The notes: a model not told the origin generated them from the sequence alone. DNA of 64,000 nucleotides from Virgibacillus_R byunsanensis (GCF_042675965.1 NZ_JBHTKJ010000039.1:10297-74296); one strand, 5' to 3'; counted from the stretch's first letter, positions 45,006 to 54,773 are shown. Translations and numbers: made by a program.

Positions 45006-47432
45006 TTATGAACGTACATATGCACTAAATGTCTTGTTGACTGTATCAACAATTGCTTGGTAAGACTCCTCAACTTCATCATCTTTTAACGTCTTTTCCG
45101 GATCCTGATAAAGCAGACTGTAAGCAATTGATTTCTTTCCATCTGGAACATTTTCACCTTGATACACGTCGAAAATTTGTACTTCCTTTACTAATGGTGC
45201 TCCTATTTCCTCAATTGTTGCTTTAACCTCTCCCGCCTTCACTTCCTCATCCAGGATGAAGGCAATATCACGGGCAATTGAAGGATATTTCGGGATTTGG
45301 TTATAATCAGGAACATTGCTAAAAGCAGCAAATACTTTTTCCATGTTGATATCAAATACGTATGTTTCTTTTAAATCCATATTCTTTTGCTCGGTTGGAT
45401 GTAATTGACCGATAAAACCAATAACACGATCCCCAGTAGATATGACCGCGCTTCTTCCAGGGTGCATATCGGTTAGTCTTCTTTGTTCAAATGTTACAGG
45501 AACCTTTAAGAAATCAAAGAGACCTTGAACAATTCCTTTTGCAACAAAAAAGTCCATTGGTTTTTTTTCCTGCTGCCAAAGGTGTTCCATCCACAAACCA
45601 GTTAGTGCACCAACAAGACGCAATTCCTCTCTTGGTTGTTTCGTAACGATCTTTTCTTCCGACATAAAAATGGAACCTAATTCAAAATACGCTAAGCTAT
45701 TTTGATTTCTAGCGCGATTATAGGCTAATGATTGAAGCAGTTCAGGTAACATACTTAACCGTAAATATTTGTGGTCTTCACTCATTGGCATGGATAGTGA
45801 AACCGGCTCAAGGTTTTGCTGGCGAACTTCCGGGCTAATTAACTTCTCCTTATTTCCTTCACTTGTCAACGTGTAAGTAATTGTTTCCATTAATCCAGCG
45901 CCTTGTAAGAAGTTTTTCACTTCACGCTTCAGTTGTTGTCGTTGAGTTAACGCTCCAGCTTGTGATGCCCCTTGAGGTAATGTGAAAGGTAAATTATCAT
46001 AGCCATATAATCTGGCAACCTCCTCAAGCATATCCTCAAAGATAGTAATATCTCCCCGACGTGTAGGTACGTATACAGTAAACTTTTCATTCTCTTTTTC
46101 ATGTTTAAATCGAAGCTTATCTAAAATTTGACCGATTTCTTCAGTTGTAATTTCTGTTCCTAAGCGACTATTTATGGATTCTGTAGCTACTTCTACTACT
46201 TTTTCATCACGATCCAATTCATCGAATGTAACTGCGTTAGATAAGACTTTTCCATTTGCATATTGCTGTAATAATTGACATGCGCGTACTCCGGCTTGTT
46301 GCACACGATTTGGATCCACTCCTTTTTCAAAGCGTGTACTTGATTCACTGCGCAAACCCGTATCCTTTACCGTTTTACGCACAGCTGTTGGTGCAAAATA
46401 TGCTGCTTCCAACAACACAGTAGAAGTGTCCACATTAACTTCTGTACTTGATCCACCCATTACACCTGCCAAAGCGATTGGATCTTTACCATTGGTGATA
46501 ACAAGGTGATCCTCAGTTAGACTTCTTTCTTGATCATCTAATGTAACAAGTGTTTCATTATTTTTAGCACGTCTAACCACAATTTTATTAGACTGCATAC
46601 GGTCAAAATCAAAGGCGTGAAGTGGTTGACCATATTCAATTAATACGTAGTTCGTAATGTCAACAACGTTATTAATTGGACGAATACCAGCAGCCATTAA
46701 GTAATTTTGCATCCATAATGGAGAAGGCATTACTTCAATATCTTTGATTAAAAACGCACCGTAAAATGGATTCAAGTCTGCCGTTTCAACTTCAACCGAA
46801 ACGTTCTCCTCAACTTCTTCATGAATGGATTCCACTATTTCATCTGGTAACTTAATGGGCTGATTAAGAATTGCTGCTACTTCATATGCAACACCTAACA
46901 TACTCAAGCAATCTGCACGATTTGGGGTTAGATCAAATTCTAAAATAGCATCATTTAAATTTAATAACGGCTCAACATCCTCCCCAACTGTAACATCTCC
47001 ATTAAAAACAAAAATTCCTTCTGCAATATCCTTAGGAACATACTTTTCTTCAATTCCAAGTTCTTGCAAGGAACATATCATCCCGTTTGATTCAACACCA
47101 CGTAATTTTACCTTTTTTATTTTAAAATTACCTGGTAATACAGCACCAGGCTTAGCCACTGCGACCTTTTGACCCTCGGCAACGTTTGGTGCTCCACAAA
47201 TAATTTGTAATTTTTCATCCCCAATATCTACCTGACAAAGATTTAATTTATCGGCATTCGGATGTTTTTCGCACGATTCAACTAATCCAACAACAACACC
47301 AGTACTTTTCTGGGCAACGTATTCAATCCCATCCACTTCGATACCGGATTTTGTAATTTTTTCTGCTAATTCTTCTGGATCAATATCTCCTATATCAACA
47401 TAATTTCTTAACCAATTTAATGATACTAACAA
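45006..47432 (-). CDS. pheT: Phenylalanyl-tRNA synthetase, beta subunit
   Basis: 808 residues. N-terminal EMAP-type tRNA-binding domain (VVGLVESCEKHPNADKLNLCQ; ICGAPNVAEGQKVAVA), B3/4 editing region, B5 domain (ISRLGTEITTEEIGQILDKL-like stretch near 415) and a C-terminal FDX-ACB domain (YPSIARDIAFILDEEVKAGEV). Forms the alpha2-beta2 enzyme with PheS. 14 bases after pheS. Confidence 0.97.
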   Translation of the reverse strand: MLVSLNWLRNYVDIGDIDPEELAEKITKSGIEVDGIEYVAQKSTGVVVGLVESCEKHPNADKLNLCQVDIGDEKLQIICGAPNVAEGQKVAVAKPGAVLPGNFKIKKVKLRGVESNGMICSLQELGIEEKYVPKDIAEGIFVFNGDVTVGEDVEPLLNLNDAILEFDLTPNRADCLSMLGVAYEVAAILNQPIKLPDEIVESIHEEVEENVSVEVETADLNPFYGAFLIKDIEVMPSPLWMQNYLMAAGIRPINNVVDITNYVLIEYGQPLHAFDFDRMQSNKIVVRRAKNNETLVTLDDQERSLTEDHLVITNGKDPIALAGVMGGSSTEVNVDTSTVLLEAAYFAPTAVRKTVKDTGLRSESSTRFEKGVDPNRVQQAGVRACQLLQQYANGKVLSNAVTFDELDRDEKVVEVATESINSRLGTEITTEEIGQILDKLRFKHEKENEKFTVYVPTRRGDITIFEDMLEEVARLYGYDNLPFTLPQGASQAGALTQRQQLKREVKNFLQGAGLMETITYTLTSEGNKEKLISPEVRQQNLEPVSLSMPMSEDHKYLRLSMLPELLQSLAYNRARNQNSLAYFELGSIFMSEEKIVTKQPREELRLVGALTGLWMEHLWQQEKKPMDFFVAKGIVQGLFDFLKVPVTFEQRRLTDMHPGRSAVISTGDRVIGFIGQLHPTEQKNMDLKETYVFDINMEKVFAAFSNVPDYNQIPKYPSIARDIAFILDEEVKAGEVKATIEEIGAPLVKEVQIFDVYQGENVPDGKKSIAYSLLYQDPEKTLKDDEVEESYQAIVDTVNKTFSAYVRS

Positions 47433-47446
47433 TTTAATTTTCCTCC

Positions 47447-48481
47447 TTACGCATTATGATATTGTTTTAAAAATCGAATATCGTTTGTGTAAAATTGGCG
47501 GATATCATCCACTCCGTATTTCAACATCGCAATTCGTTCTGGTCCCATACCAAAAGCAAATCCTGTATATTCTTTAGGGTTGTACCCAGCCATCTCCAAT
47601 ACTTTCGGATGAACCATGCCAGCACCCAAAATTTCTATCCACCCCGTTTTTTTACATACGGAACAACCTTTACCACCACACACCTTACAGGAAATATCCA
47701 TTTCTACGGATGGCTCTGTAAATGGGAAAAAGCTAGGACGTAATCTGATTTCACGATCATTTCCAAACATTTTCTTAGCAAAATTATCTAATATCCCTTT
47801 TAAATCACTCATTCGAACATTCTTGTCTACAAGCAGACCTTCTATCTGTGTAAATTGATGAGAATGTGTCGCGTCATCTGTATCCCGGCGATAAACCTTC
47901 CCTGGACAAATCATTTTAACAGGCTGATTTCCATCAAGCGAGCGCATTGTTCTTGCCTGAACTGGTGATGTATGTGTCCGTAATAATAATTCATTTGTAA
48001 TATAAAATGAATCTTGCATATCACGAGCTGGGTGATCCTTCGGAAGATTTAATGCTTCAAAGTTATAATAATCTGTTTCTACTTCTGGCCCTTCTCTTAC
48101 TTCAAAGCCCATGCCGATAAATAAATCTTCAATTTCTTCAACAATCTTAGTTAACAGATGTGGTCCACCAATCTGAACTGGACGACCTGGCAACGTAACA
48201 TCAATTGCTTCTTTTTCCAATTGTGCTTCTAGAGCAACTTGCTCCAGTTTTTTATTTTTATCGTCAATAGCTGCTGTAATTGTTTCTCTAACAGCGTTAG
48301 CAATTTCTCCTACTACTGGCCGTTCTTCTTTAGAAAGTTTACCCATTCCTCTCAAAACACTAGTTAATGAGCCCTTTTTTCCTAAAATTGCTACACGGAT
48401 TTGTTGAAGTTCTTTCATATCATTGGTGTGCTTTATTTTTTCCAGTGTTTCAGATTGTATCGCTTCTAATTGCTCCTTCAT
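47447..48481 (-). CDS. pheS: Phenylalanyl-tRNA synthetase, alpha subunit
   Basis: 344 residues. N-terminal coiled coil (~1-90), then the class II catalytic core: GFEVREGPEVETDYYNFEALN (motif 1), LLRTHTSPVQARTM and HQFTQIEGL (motif 2), GFAFGMGPERIAMLKYG (motif 3). AAGGAGG precedes the ATG. Expression is controlled by a Phe-specific T-box leader directly upstream. Confidence 0.97.
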   Translation of the reverse strand: MKEQLEAIQSETLEKIKHTNDMKELQQIRVAILGKKGSLTSVLRGMGKLSKEERPVVGEIANAVRETITAAIDDKNKKLEQVALEAQLEKEAIDVTLPGRPVQIGGPHLLTKIVEEIEDLFIGMGFEVREGPEVETDYYNFEALNLPKDHPARDMQDSFYITNELLLRTHTSPVQARTMRSLDGNQPVKMICPGKVYRRDTDDATHSHQFTQIEGLLVDKNVRMSDLKGILDNFAKKMFGNDREIRLRPSFFPFTEPSVEMDISCKVCGGKGCSVCKKTGWIEILGAGMVHPKVLEMAGYNPKEYTGFAFGMGPERIAMLKYGVDDIRQFYTNDIRFLKQYHNA

Positions 48482-48520
48482 AACAAATTGCCTCCTTGTA
48501 TCTTTTAAATGAAATTAAAA

Positions 48521-48786
48521 AAAGCCCCGTTCCCTAAAAAGGGACGAGGCTTTGAATTCGCGGTACCACCCTTGTTGACACACGTTAGTAATGTCCAACT
48601 TAAGCTTGATAACGGATATGAAATCCGGATCACCTTTACTTGATTTATCAAGGTCCAAGTGTCAGCTCCAGAGTGAAACATTAACAATCTCCATGGTAGA
48701 AACGTTTACAGTCTAAGACGTTTCCTCCCTTTACCGATGTTAGAAAAGTTGTTAACAGACTCTTTCTTAGCCATTTTGTTGAAATT
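48521..48786 (-). promoter_or_regulatory. T-box leader of pheST (specifier UUC, Phe)
   Basis: Contains the T-box AGGGTGGTACCGCG (48559-48572), a terminator stem (48521-48553) followed by seven Ts, and a stem I whose bulge carries UUC (complement of 48675-48677), the Phe codon. Uncharged tRNA-Phe would favour the antiterminator. The leader starts just downstream of the promoter at 48793-48821. Confidence 0.93.
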
Positions 48787-48792
48787 TATTTC

Positions 48793-48821
48793 ATTATAGA
48801 TAAAAAACTCAAAAGTTGCAA
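48793..48821 (-). promoter_or_regulatory. Sigma-A promoter of pheST
   Basis: Minus strand TTGCAA, 17 bases, TATAAT; it begins four bases after the ysgA stop codon. Confidence 0.85.
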
Positions 48822-48824
48822 GAC

Positions 48825-49562
48825 TTAACCCTTTACATAATACATTAATATACCGGATGCGACACTTACATTTAGTGATTCAGCCTTACCGTATATCGGT
48901 ATTTTCACAATCGTATCAACTAAACGGAGTAATTCATCTTGTATTCCTGCTCCCTCATTTCCTACAATCAATGCTACTTTCTCATCTACGGTTACTTCAT
49001 TAAATGGGTAAGCATTTTCAAGGGCAGCACCCCAAATGCGATATCCTTCTTCCTTAAGTTCACTTGTTTTAGTAATAAGATCAGCCTCCATGATTGGAAC
49101 ATGGAATAACGAACCTTGTGTTGCTCGAATAACTTTATCATTAAATAAATCAACCGTATCATTTCCGAGAACTACAGCATCAAACCCTGCTGCATCAGCT
49201 GTTCGAATTATAGTGCCAAGATTACCAGGATCTTGTACTGCATCAACAAGTAATACATTGTCTCCTGATATTCGCTTAGGGGGTTGGATTTGTACAACTG
49301 CTGCTATACCTTGGGGGGCTTTGGTTTGGGCGATATGTTGAAATACGTTATCACTTACAATGGTATAGGGAATATCCTTGCATGAATTTGGTAATTCGAT
49401 ATCATTTTCAAGTATAATTTCAATAACGTCCCAATTACTAGTGATAGCTTCCTCAATGAGATGGAAACCTTCAATTAAAAACGTTTTTGAATTTACTCTT
49501 TCTTTCCGTTTATGTAGTTTCTTCCAATCCTTTATTTTCTCATTTTTAACAGAGGTAATCAT
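48825..49562 (-). CDS. ysgA: SpoU-family RNA methyltransferase YsgA
   Basis: 246 residues from ATG at 49562. N-terminal RNA-binding substrate domain (KIKDWKKLHKRKERVNSKTFLIEGFHLIEEA), then the knotted SPOUT domain with DAVQDPGNLGTIIRTADAAGFDAVVL, ALIVGNEGAGI and PIYGKAESLNVSVASGILMYY (motifs 1-3). Predicted 2'-O-ribose methyltransferase; RNA target unknown. Starts at 49598 and 49571 are also in frame; GGGA lies eight bases before 49562. Confidence 0.92.
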   Translation of the reverse strand: MITSVKNEKIKDWKKLHKRKERVNSKTFLIEGFHLIEEAITSNWDVIEIILENDIELPNSCKDIPYTIVSDNVFQHIAQTKAPQGIAAVVQIQPPKRISGDNVLLVDAVQDPGNLGTIIRTADAAGFDAVVLGNDTVDLFNDKVIRATQGSLFHVPIMEADLITKTSELKEEGYRIWGAALENAYPFNEVTVDEKVALIVGNEGAGIQDELLRLVDTIVKIPIYGKAESLNVSVASGILMYYVKG

Positions 49563-49587
49563 TTTTTTCATTCCCATCATTATATCT

Positions 49588-49618
49588 TGTATCATCATAC
49601 ATATTTAACCCCATAGTG
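49588..49618 (+). promoter_or_regulatory. Candidate sigma-G promoter of sspI
   Basis: TGTATC, 18 bases, CATAGTG, close to the forespore pattern TGAATA-N18-CATACTA, with a leader of about 40 bases to sspI. Confidence 0.5.
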
Positions 49619-49662
49619 GTCAAACTATCAGTAGTTCAAAACAATTCATAAGGGGTGAACTA

Positions 49663-49884
49663 ATGGATCTAAATTTAAGAAAAGCGATATTATCCAATAT
49701 TGCTACAAATGACCAAGACCAATTAGAAGCTACGATTGTTGATGCTATTAAAGATGGAGAAGAAAAAATGTTACCTGGTTTAGGTGTTCTCTTTGAATTA
49801 ATCTGGCAACAGTCAAATGAACAAGATAAACAGGAAATGATAGACGCTTTAGAACAAGGGGTCAAACAAGCAACAACAAGTTAA
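49663..49884 (+). CDS. sspI: Small acid-soluble spore protein I
   Basis: 73 residues, the family length. MDLNLRKAILSNIATNDQDQLEATIVDAI and GEEKMLPGLGVLFELIWQ are typical of SspI (residues 1-29 and 32-49). A minor forespore protein, unrelated to the DNA-coating alpha/beta SASPs. AGGGGTG precedes the ATG. Divergent from ysgA as in B. subtilis. Confidence 0.96.
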   Translation: MDLNLRKAILSNIATNDQDQLEATIVDAIKDGEEKMLPGLGVLFELIWQQSNEQDKQEMIDALEQGVKQATTS

Positions 49885-50017
49885 AAGCACGAGTAATTTC
49901 TAGCTAAGATAGATGATGATAATGCATCTATCTTTTCTTCTTGCCATCTTTTATTCAAAAACACGGACCAATATATAAACATATTTTATTTTCCCTGAAA
50001 ATGATATAGAATTAATG

Positions 50018-50059
50018 ATATGTATTAATATTATACAGTTCTACCTATGTAATACATAT
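50018..50059. promoter_or_regulatory. Inverted repeat upstream of the ABC-2 operon (possible operator)
   Basis: atatgtatta, 22 bases, taatacatat, 34 bases before the first gene of the operon. Perfect but AT-rich arms, so chance is possible. An extended -10 (TGATATAGA, about 50002-50010) lies just upstream. Confidence 0.35.
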
Positions 50060-50092
50060 AGTTAAAGAATTAACGGGGAGAGGGGAAATAAA

Positions 50093-51661
50093 ATGGGGTC
50101 CAAAAAGATCATCGCCATTATCATTGGCACAGTATTGGTAGTAGGAGGTAGCGTTGCTGCTTTTGTATTATTAAACCTGCCTGCAAAGCAAACATATTTC
50201 TTAGCAGAAAAAAATTCAGCAGAGTTTCTAGTTGATAAATTTGAAGAACGTTACCAACCAGAGTTGGACTGGATGGAGGTAACACAAGAAAAACCGTTCG
50301 AAACAGCATTAGAGCTTTCTGCACACTATAATGATCCGAACAGCGGAATGGGAATGGGAATGTTTAGTCCAGAGCAGATTATTAATAATTCTACATTAAC
50401 AATTACTAGTGCAATGGATCGTGACAACAAGCAATTAAATTCGGAAATAAAAGCAGATATTGGTGGTATGGAAGTTGGTGATATTACTTTTGATTTAACA
50501 GCCGATAAAGTAATGTTAGGCTTACCTTTCTTGGAAGAAACCCTTTTGTTGAAAGAAGAAGACATCGGTAATCTGTTAAAAGAAATAGAACCAAATACAT
50601 TTACGGGCAATGAGAATTTTGATTTTAATACATTTTTCGAGTCCAATAACATGTTATCTGAAGATGACTTAGAATACCTTAAAGAAGAATATGCGACTTT
50701 AATTTACGATGAACTTCCTGATGATGCATTTACATCAACAGATGAGACAGTTAATGTTTCTAATGAAACGATCGACACAGAAAAAATTGACTTTAAATTA
50801 TCAGAAGAAGAAGTGAAAGATCTGTTAACTATTGTTTTGAATAAGATGGAGAGCGATGATCGATTAAAAGAAATTCTTAAAGAACAAATAGTTGTACAGC
50901 AATTTGGACTCGGGATATCTGCTTCAAATTTGTCACCTGTCATGGAAACTGAAATGGATGATTTCATTAATGAGTTTGAATCTGGTTTAAAAGAAGCTCA
51001 ATCGGCATTACAGGATTTCCACATTCCTAATGGTTTACGTTCAACGATCTGGATTAAAGACGACCTAATTGTAAAACGTGACTTTTCTATTGAAATGGGT
51101 CCATCAACTGAAGAATTAGGGACGTTTACTGTACAAGGCTCACAGCTCTTCACAGATGTCTCACAGACGTTTGATTATGTTATAGGTGTAACTGATGCCT
51201 ATATGGATGAAAGCGTAACAGTAGCAGGAGATCTTGCTTGGAAGGATAACAAAGTAAGCGATTCTATTAATCTAACAGCTGGTGGTACCGAAATTATTTA
51301 TGAGGGAACAGAGTCCCTAGATGATGGAAAACGAGATTTTGAACGTATCTTTTCGATGAATGATAACAATGGCGAGATTGGTAGCTTTCACTGGAGTGGT
51401 AATGCAACCTATCAAAATGATCAAATGAATTCAGAGCATAACCTCTCGATAGAAAGTCCTGAAATCAGTCAAGATATGTTTGGCCTAACGATCTTAACTA
51501 ATGCGAAAGCCATACAAAGTGTTGATATTAGTTCTGAGGAAAACAGTAAGGATATTGGAATCATGAGTATGGATGAACTAATGCAATATATGGAGTTAGA
51601 AGTGACACCGCAGTTCCAACAATGGATGTTTAGTACAATGGGTGCAGGTGGTAGTTTTTAA
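50093..51661 (+). CDS. Exported, membrane-anchored protein of unknown function
   Basis: 522 residues with one N-terminal membrane segment (about 5-27, IIAIIIGTVLVVGGSVAAFVLL) and no signal-peptidase or lipobox site that I can see, so it is probably anchored with a large acidic domain outside. That domain is rich in Asp, Glu, Asn and Ser, has no cysteine, and contains a Gly/Met-rich SGMGMGMF stretch (~85). I do not recognise the family. GGGGAGAGGGG precedes the ATG. It heads an apparent operon with two ABC-2 permeases and an ATPase, so it may be the transported substrate, a sensor or an accessory subunit (inference). Confidence 0.8.
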   Translation: MGSKKIIAIIIGTVLVVGGSVAAFVLLNLPAKQTYFLAEKNSAEFLVDKFEERYQPELDWMEVTQEKPFETALELSAHYNDPNSGMGMGMFSPEQIINNSTLTITSAMDRDNKQLNSEIKADIGGMEVGDITFDLTADKVMLGLPFLEETLLLKEEDIGNLLKEIEPNTFTGNENFDFNTFFESNNMLSEDDLEYLKEEYATLIYDELPDDAFTSTDETVNVSNETIDTEKIDFKLSEEEVKDLLTIVLNKMESDDRLKEILKEQIVVQQFGLGISASNLSPVMETEMDDFINEFESGLKEAQSALQDFHIPNGLRSTIWIKDDLIVKRDFSIEMGPSTEELGTFTVQGSQLFTDVSQTFDYVIGVTDAYMDESVTVAGDLAWKDNKVSDSINLTAGGTEIIYEGTESLDDGKRDFERIFSMNDNNGEIGSFHWSGNATYQNDQMNSEHNLSIESPEISQDMFGLTILTNAKAIQSVDISSEENSKDIGIMSMDELMQYMELEVTPQFQQWMFSTMGAGGSF

Positions 51662-51689
51662 CACCCTTAAATGATATGGACGTGTTTAT

Positions 51690-52913
51690 ATGAATTTCTT
51701 AAAACATGTAGTACTATTTATAAATAATAATTTTAGACAATTACAGAGGAAATGGTTTATACTTCCTCTGATTTTACTTTTTCCAGTTATAATAATTACA
51801 TTAATAACAACTATTATTATCTCAATATTTACCCCTGATGAGTACAATCCAATTCATATTGGACTAGTTGATTTAGATCAATCAATGGAGACAACATCTG
51901 TGGTTGAATTAATAGAGGAATCTTCTCAATTAGGGACATTTATACAGTTACATAGTATGTCAGAAATAGAAGCACAAAGCGCAATACGTAACAATCTAAT
52001 TAGTACATATGTTATATTTCCTGATGATTTCACAGAAAACCTGTACAACGGAACGTCAGTAACGCTCGAAATGGTTGGTAACCCACAAAAACAAACAGAC
52101 AGTTATTTAGCAAAGGAGCTCTTAGAGAGTATAACCAGACATATTAGTGCCTCACAAGCTAATATCTTAACGATTAATTACTATGCTAAAGAACTAGCTA
52201 TCGACAATGAAACACGAAGTGATCTGTTATATGAACAATTTACGAACTTTTTATTTTATACGATTGGGAAGGATCGCACTGTCAATGAAAAAGAAATACT
52301 AAATCAAGCTACAACTTCCCCCCTTCACTATTACACACTTTCAAGCTGGTTCATTGTAATGTCAGTTTGGCTTTTATCCATTTATTACGTTTTGAGCAAG
52401 GAACATTCTCTACGTTTAAAAAATAGAATGCGTCTTTATGGTGTCACCAACATCCAGCAAATTATCGCAAAAATAATGGTCACCATAATCATAACTACTA
52501 TCTTTTCAATCCTGGCGTTCATAGGTATGGAACGAATGATAGATTGGGACTTATCTGTAAATGATTTTGTCCGGATTACAAATATAACCTTATTATATTG
52601 TATTATCTTTATCGTAAATATAGCTATAATAGAAGGAATTATAGAATCATTAAAACTTAGATTATTAGCCCAATCTATCTTTACTGGGCTAGTTCTACTC
52701 ATAAGTGGAGCTATCATCCCTACATTATATTTTCCGTTAAATGTGCAGGGTTTGATGCCGTATAGTTTTTCCAGTCAGAGTCTTCTATGGCTACAGGAAA
52801 TCGTGTTGAATGCTCGGTTATACATTGACTATGTTCCATTATTATTGATGAACGCTATTGGGATATGTGTTCTCCTTGGTCTTTTGCTCTGGAAGGAGCG
52901 TAGATTCCCATGA
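51690..52913 (+). CDS. ABC-2 type transporter permease, subunit 1
   Basis: 407 residues. One N-terminal helix (about 22-48), an extracytoplasmic domain (~50-220) and five C-terminal helices (~225-400), with LISGAIIPTLYFP near residue 335, typical of ABC-2 permeases such as those for drugs or surface polymers. The ribosome site is weak, suggesting coupling to the gene upstream, 28 bases away. The stop overlaps the second permease by four bases. It is a diverged paralogue of that subunit, so the pair likely forms a heterodimer. Confidence 0.88.
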   Translation: MNFLKHVVLFINNNFRQLQRKWFILPLILLFPVIIITLITTIIISIFTPDEYNPIHIGLVDLDQSMETTSVVELIEESSQLGTFIQLHSMSEIEAQSAIRNNLISTYVIFPDDFTENLYNGTSVTLEMVGNPQKQTDSYLAKELLESITRHISASQANILTINYYAKELAIDNETRSDLLYEQFTNFLFYTIGKDRTVNEKEILNQATTSPLHYYTLSSWFIVMSVWLLSIYYVLSKEHSLRLKNRMRLYGVTNIQQIIAKIMVTIIITTIFSILAFIGMERMIDWDLSVNDFVRITNITLLYCIIFIVNIAIIEGIIESLKLRLLAQSIFTGLVLLISGAIIPTLYFPLNVQGLMPYSFSSQSLLWLQEIVLNARLYIDYVPLLLMNAIGICVLLGLLLWKERRFP

Positions 52914-54043
52914 AAAATATAATTACTACTCGATTTATCCATTGGAAAAAACAATGGCTCAGTCTACTTTTCTGGCTCTGCTTCCCTATAGTAGTAACCA
53001 TCAGTATTACCATTCTTACAGCATCTGTTCAAGAAGATGCGCAAGTTCCAGTAGGTATTGTTATAGAAGACGAAACACCCATGGTAGTAGATCTTTTGAA
53101 AAAAATGAAACAAGCCTCATTGATAGATGTCTATGAAATGGATGAAAGCGTAGCATTGCATAAGCTCAGAAAACACGAACTGGATAGTGTATTCATTATC
53201 CACGAGGGCTATGAAGAAGAAATAAGAAAAGGTAATCGGGATCGGTTAATTACAGCCTATCAATCTGACCTGTCTTTTGCATACACACCTGCAAAGGAAT
53301 TAATTATTTCCTACATTCAACAGGAAACTGGACGTTCTAAAGCTGCATATGTAGTTAAAGATTTAGGTGATAGCTACCAACAAGACCAGCAATGGTCATG
53401 GGATGAGATAGTAGATAAATCAATAGAAATCCAAGCAGAGGAAAACCTACTACATACTTCCTTTGCATTCTTGAATTCAGGAAGTTCAACCGCCGATCAT
53501 CAGCAAACAGTATGGGATATATGGAGTCTATGGGCAGTTGCAAGTTTATTAGCTACATTTTTATTATTTGATTGGATAATTAAAGAAAACCGGGAACATC
53601 TAAAATCCAGATTTCTATTTATGAGGTTCTCATTTAAAAATTACGTAGTGTTTACATTTTTTCTTTACACCCTGTTACTTTGGTTGCTAGATTGTTTAAC
53701 CATCGTTATGTTTCAATTATTTTTAGGTGAAAATACCGAGCTTTTGTTTGTCTTAGATATCACCTTCTATCGAACAATGATCAACATAGCGGCTTTATTA
53801 TTAGCACTTTGTTTCCGCAATGTACTGTATTTTTACGGGATGTCATTTGTAATCACCATGGTGTTAGGTATTACTAGTGGGGCTATTATACCAATAGATA
53901 ATTTTAGCAGAAATTATCCATGGATTGAATGGTTTAATCCAATAGGTACATTTCTGACAAACGAAAAATTTTCTTTCCTTTTCGTTATCCTAATTCTGTT
54001 ATTTATATGGTGGTATGTAAGAAAGGAGAATTCCAATGCTTAA
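52910..54043 (+). CDS. ABC-2 type transporter permease, subunit 2
   Basis: 377 residues with the same architecture as subunit 1: helix ~18-37, an extracytoplasmic domain to ~200 beginning VQEDAQVPVGIVIEDETP, then helices ~205-370 including ITSGAIIPIDNFSRNYPW, which parallels the matching loop of subunit 1. ATGA overlap with the previous gene; its last eight bases overlap the ATPase start. Translational coupling fits stoichiometric assembly. Confidence 0.88.
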   Translation: MKNIITTRFIHWKKQWLSLLFWLCFPIVVTISITILTASVQEDAQVPVGIVIEDETPMVVDLLKKMKQASLIDVYEMDESVALHKLRKHELDSVFIIHEGYEEEIRKGNRDRLITAYQSDLSFAYTPAKELIISYIQQETGRSKAAYVVKDLGDSYQQDQQWSWDEIVDKSIEIQAEENLLHTSFAFLNSGSSTADHQQTVWDIWSLWAVASLLATFLLFDWIIKENREHLKSRFLFMRFSFKNYVVFTFFLYTLLLWLLDCLTIVMFQLFLGENTELLFVLDITFYRTMINIAALLLALCFRNVLYFYGMSFVITMVLGITSGAIIPIDNFSRNYPWIEWFNPIGTFLTNEKFSFLFVILILLFIWWYVRKENSNA

Positions 54044-54707
54044 TGTACGTTCCATCTCTCATTCTTATAGTACAAAATCTGTATTTAAAAATGTCTCTTT
54101 TTCGGTTTCAAACGGAGAAATTGTTGGTCTTGTTGGGGAAAATGGTGCTGGTAAATCTACTCTTCTAAAAACACTAGCAACCTTAACAAACCCAGTTGAG
54201 GGCGAAATTATGCTACATGACCAACCCTATCATCAACAAAAAAAAGATATTCGCAAGAAAATTGGATTTGTACCACAGGACATTGCACTTTGGGAAGAGT
54301 TTACGGTGGAAGAAAACATGATTTTCTTTGAAAAGCTTTCCTGGGTTACAAAAAATAAAGAAGACCTAAAACAAATTTGTCAGGATATGAACTTGGATAA
54401 ATGGAATGAACCTGTGAAATCATTATCTGGCGGCATGAAACGTAAGTTGAATTTAGCCATTTCTCTTATACATGACCCACAGGTACTCCTATTAGATGAA
54501 CCAACTGCTGGAATTGACTTAAAATCAAGAAAAGAAATTGGTTCCTATCTATATAAAAAGGCCAAAAATGAAAATAAACTAATTATCTATACGTCACACG
54601 ACATGGATGAAATAATTACATTGTGTGATCGGGTTTATTGTCTTGGAAAAGATCCATTCTACGAACAGCTACTAGAAAAAGCTGAAAAGGAACTTATTGT
54701 ATTATAA
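54036..54707 (+). CDS. ABC transporter ATP-binding protein (ABC-2 exporter)
   Basis: 223 residues. Walker A GENGAGKSTLLKTLAT (about residue 34), Q-loop FVPQDIALWEEFTVEEN, signature LSGGMKRKLNLAISLIHDP, Walker B VLLLDEPTAGID and H-loop YTSHDMDE. The SGGMKRK signature is characteristic of exporters of the DrrA/NatA/CcmA kind. AAGGAG precedes the ATG inside the end of permease 2. Completes a four-gene unit; cargo unknown. Confidence 0.93.
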   Translation: MLNVRSISHSYSTKSVFKNVSFSVSNGEIVGLVGENGAGKSTLLKTLATLTNPVEGEIMLHDQPYHQQKKDIRKKIGFVPQDIALWEEFTVEENMIFFEKLSWVTKNKEDLKQICQDMNLDKWNEPVKSLSGGMKRKLNLAISLIHDPQVLLLDEPTAGIDLKSRKEIGSYLYKKAKNENKLIIYTSHDMDEIITLCDRVYCLGKDPFYEQLLEKAEKELIVL

Positions 54708-54709
54708 TG

Positions 54710-54738
54710 TTGCTTAGTTATCGTATCTTAAGTAGAAT
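54710..54738 (+). promoter_or_regulatory. Sigma-A promoter of the transglycosylase gene
   Basis: TTGCTT, 17 bases, TAGAAT, starting three bases after the ATPase stop, so the following gene is probably independently expressed. Confidence 0.6.
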
Positions 54739-54773
54739 ATATATAAAGCTAACGTGAACAGGAGATATGTTGT

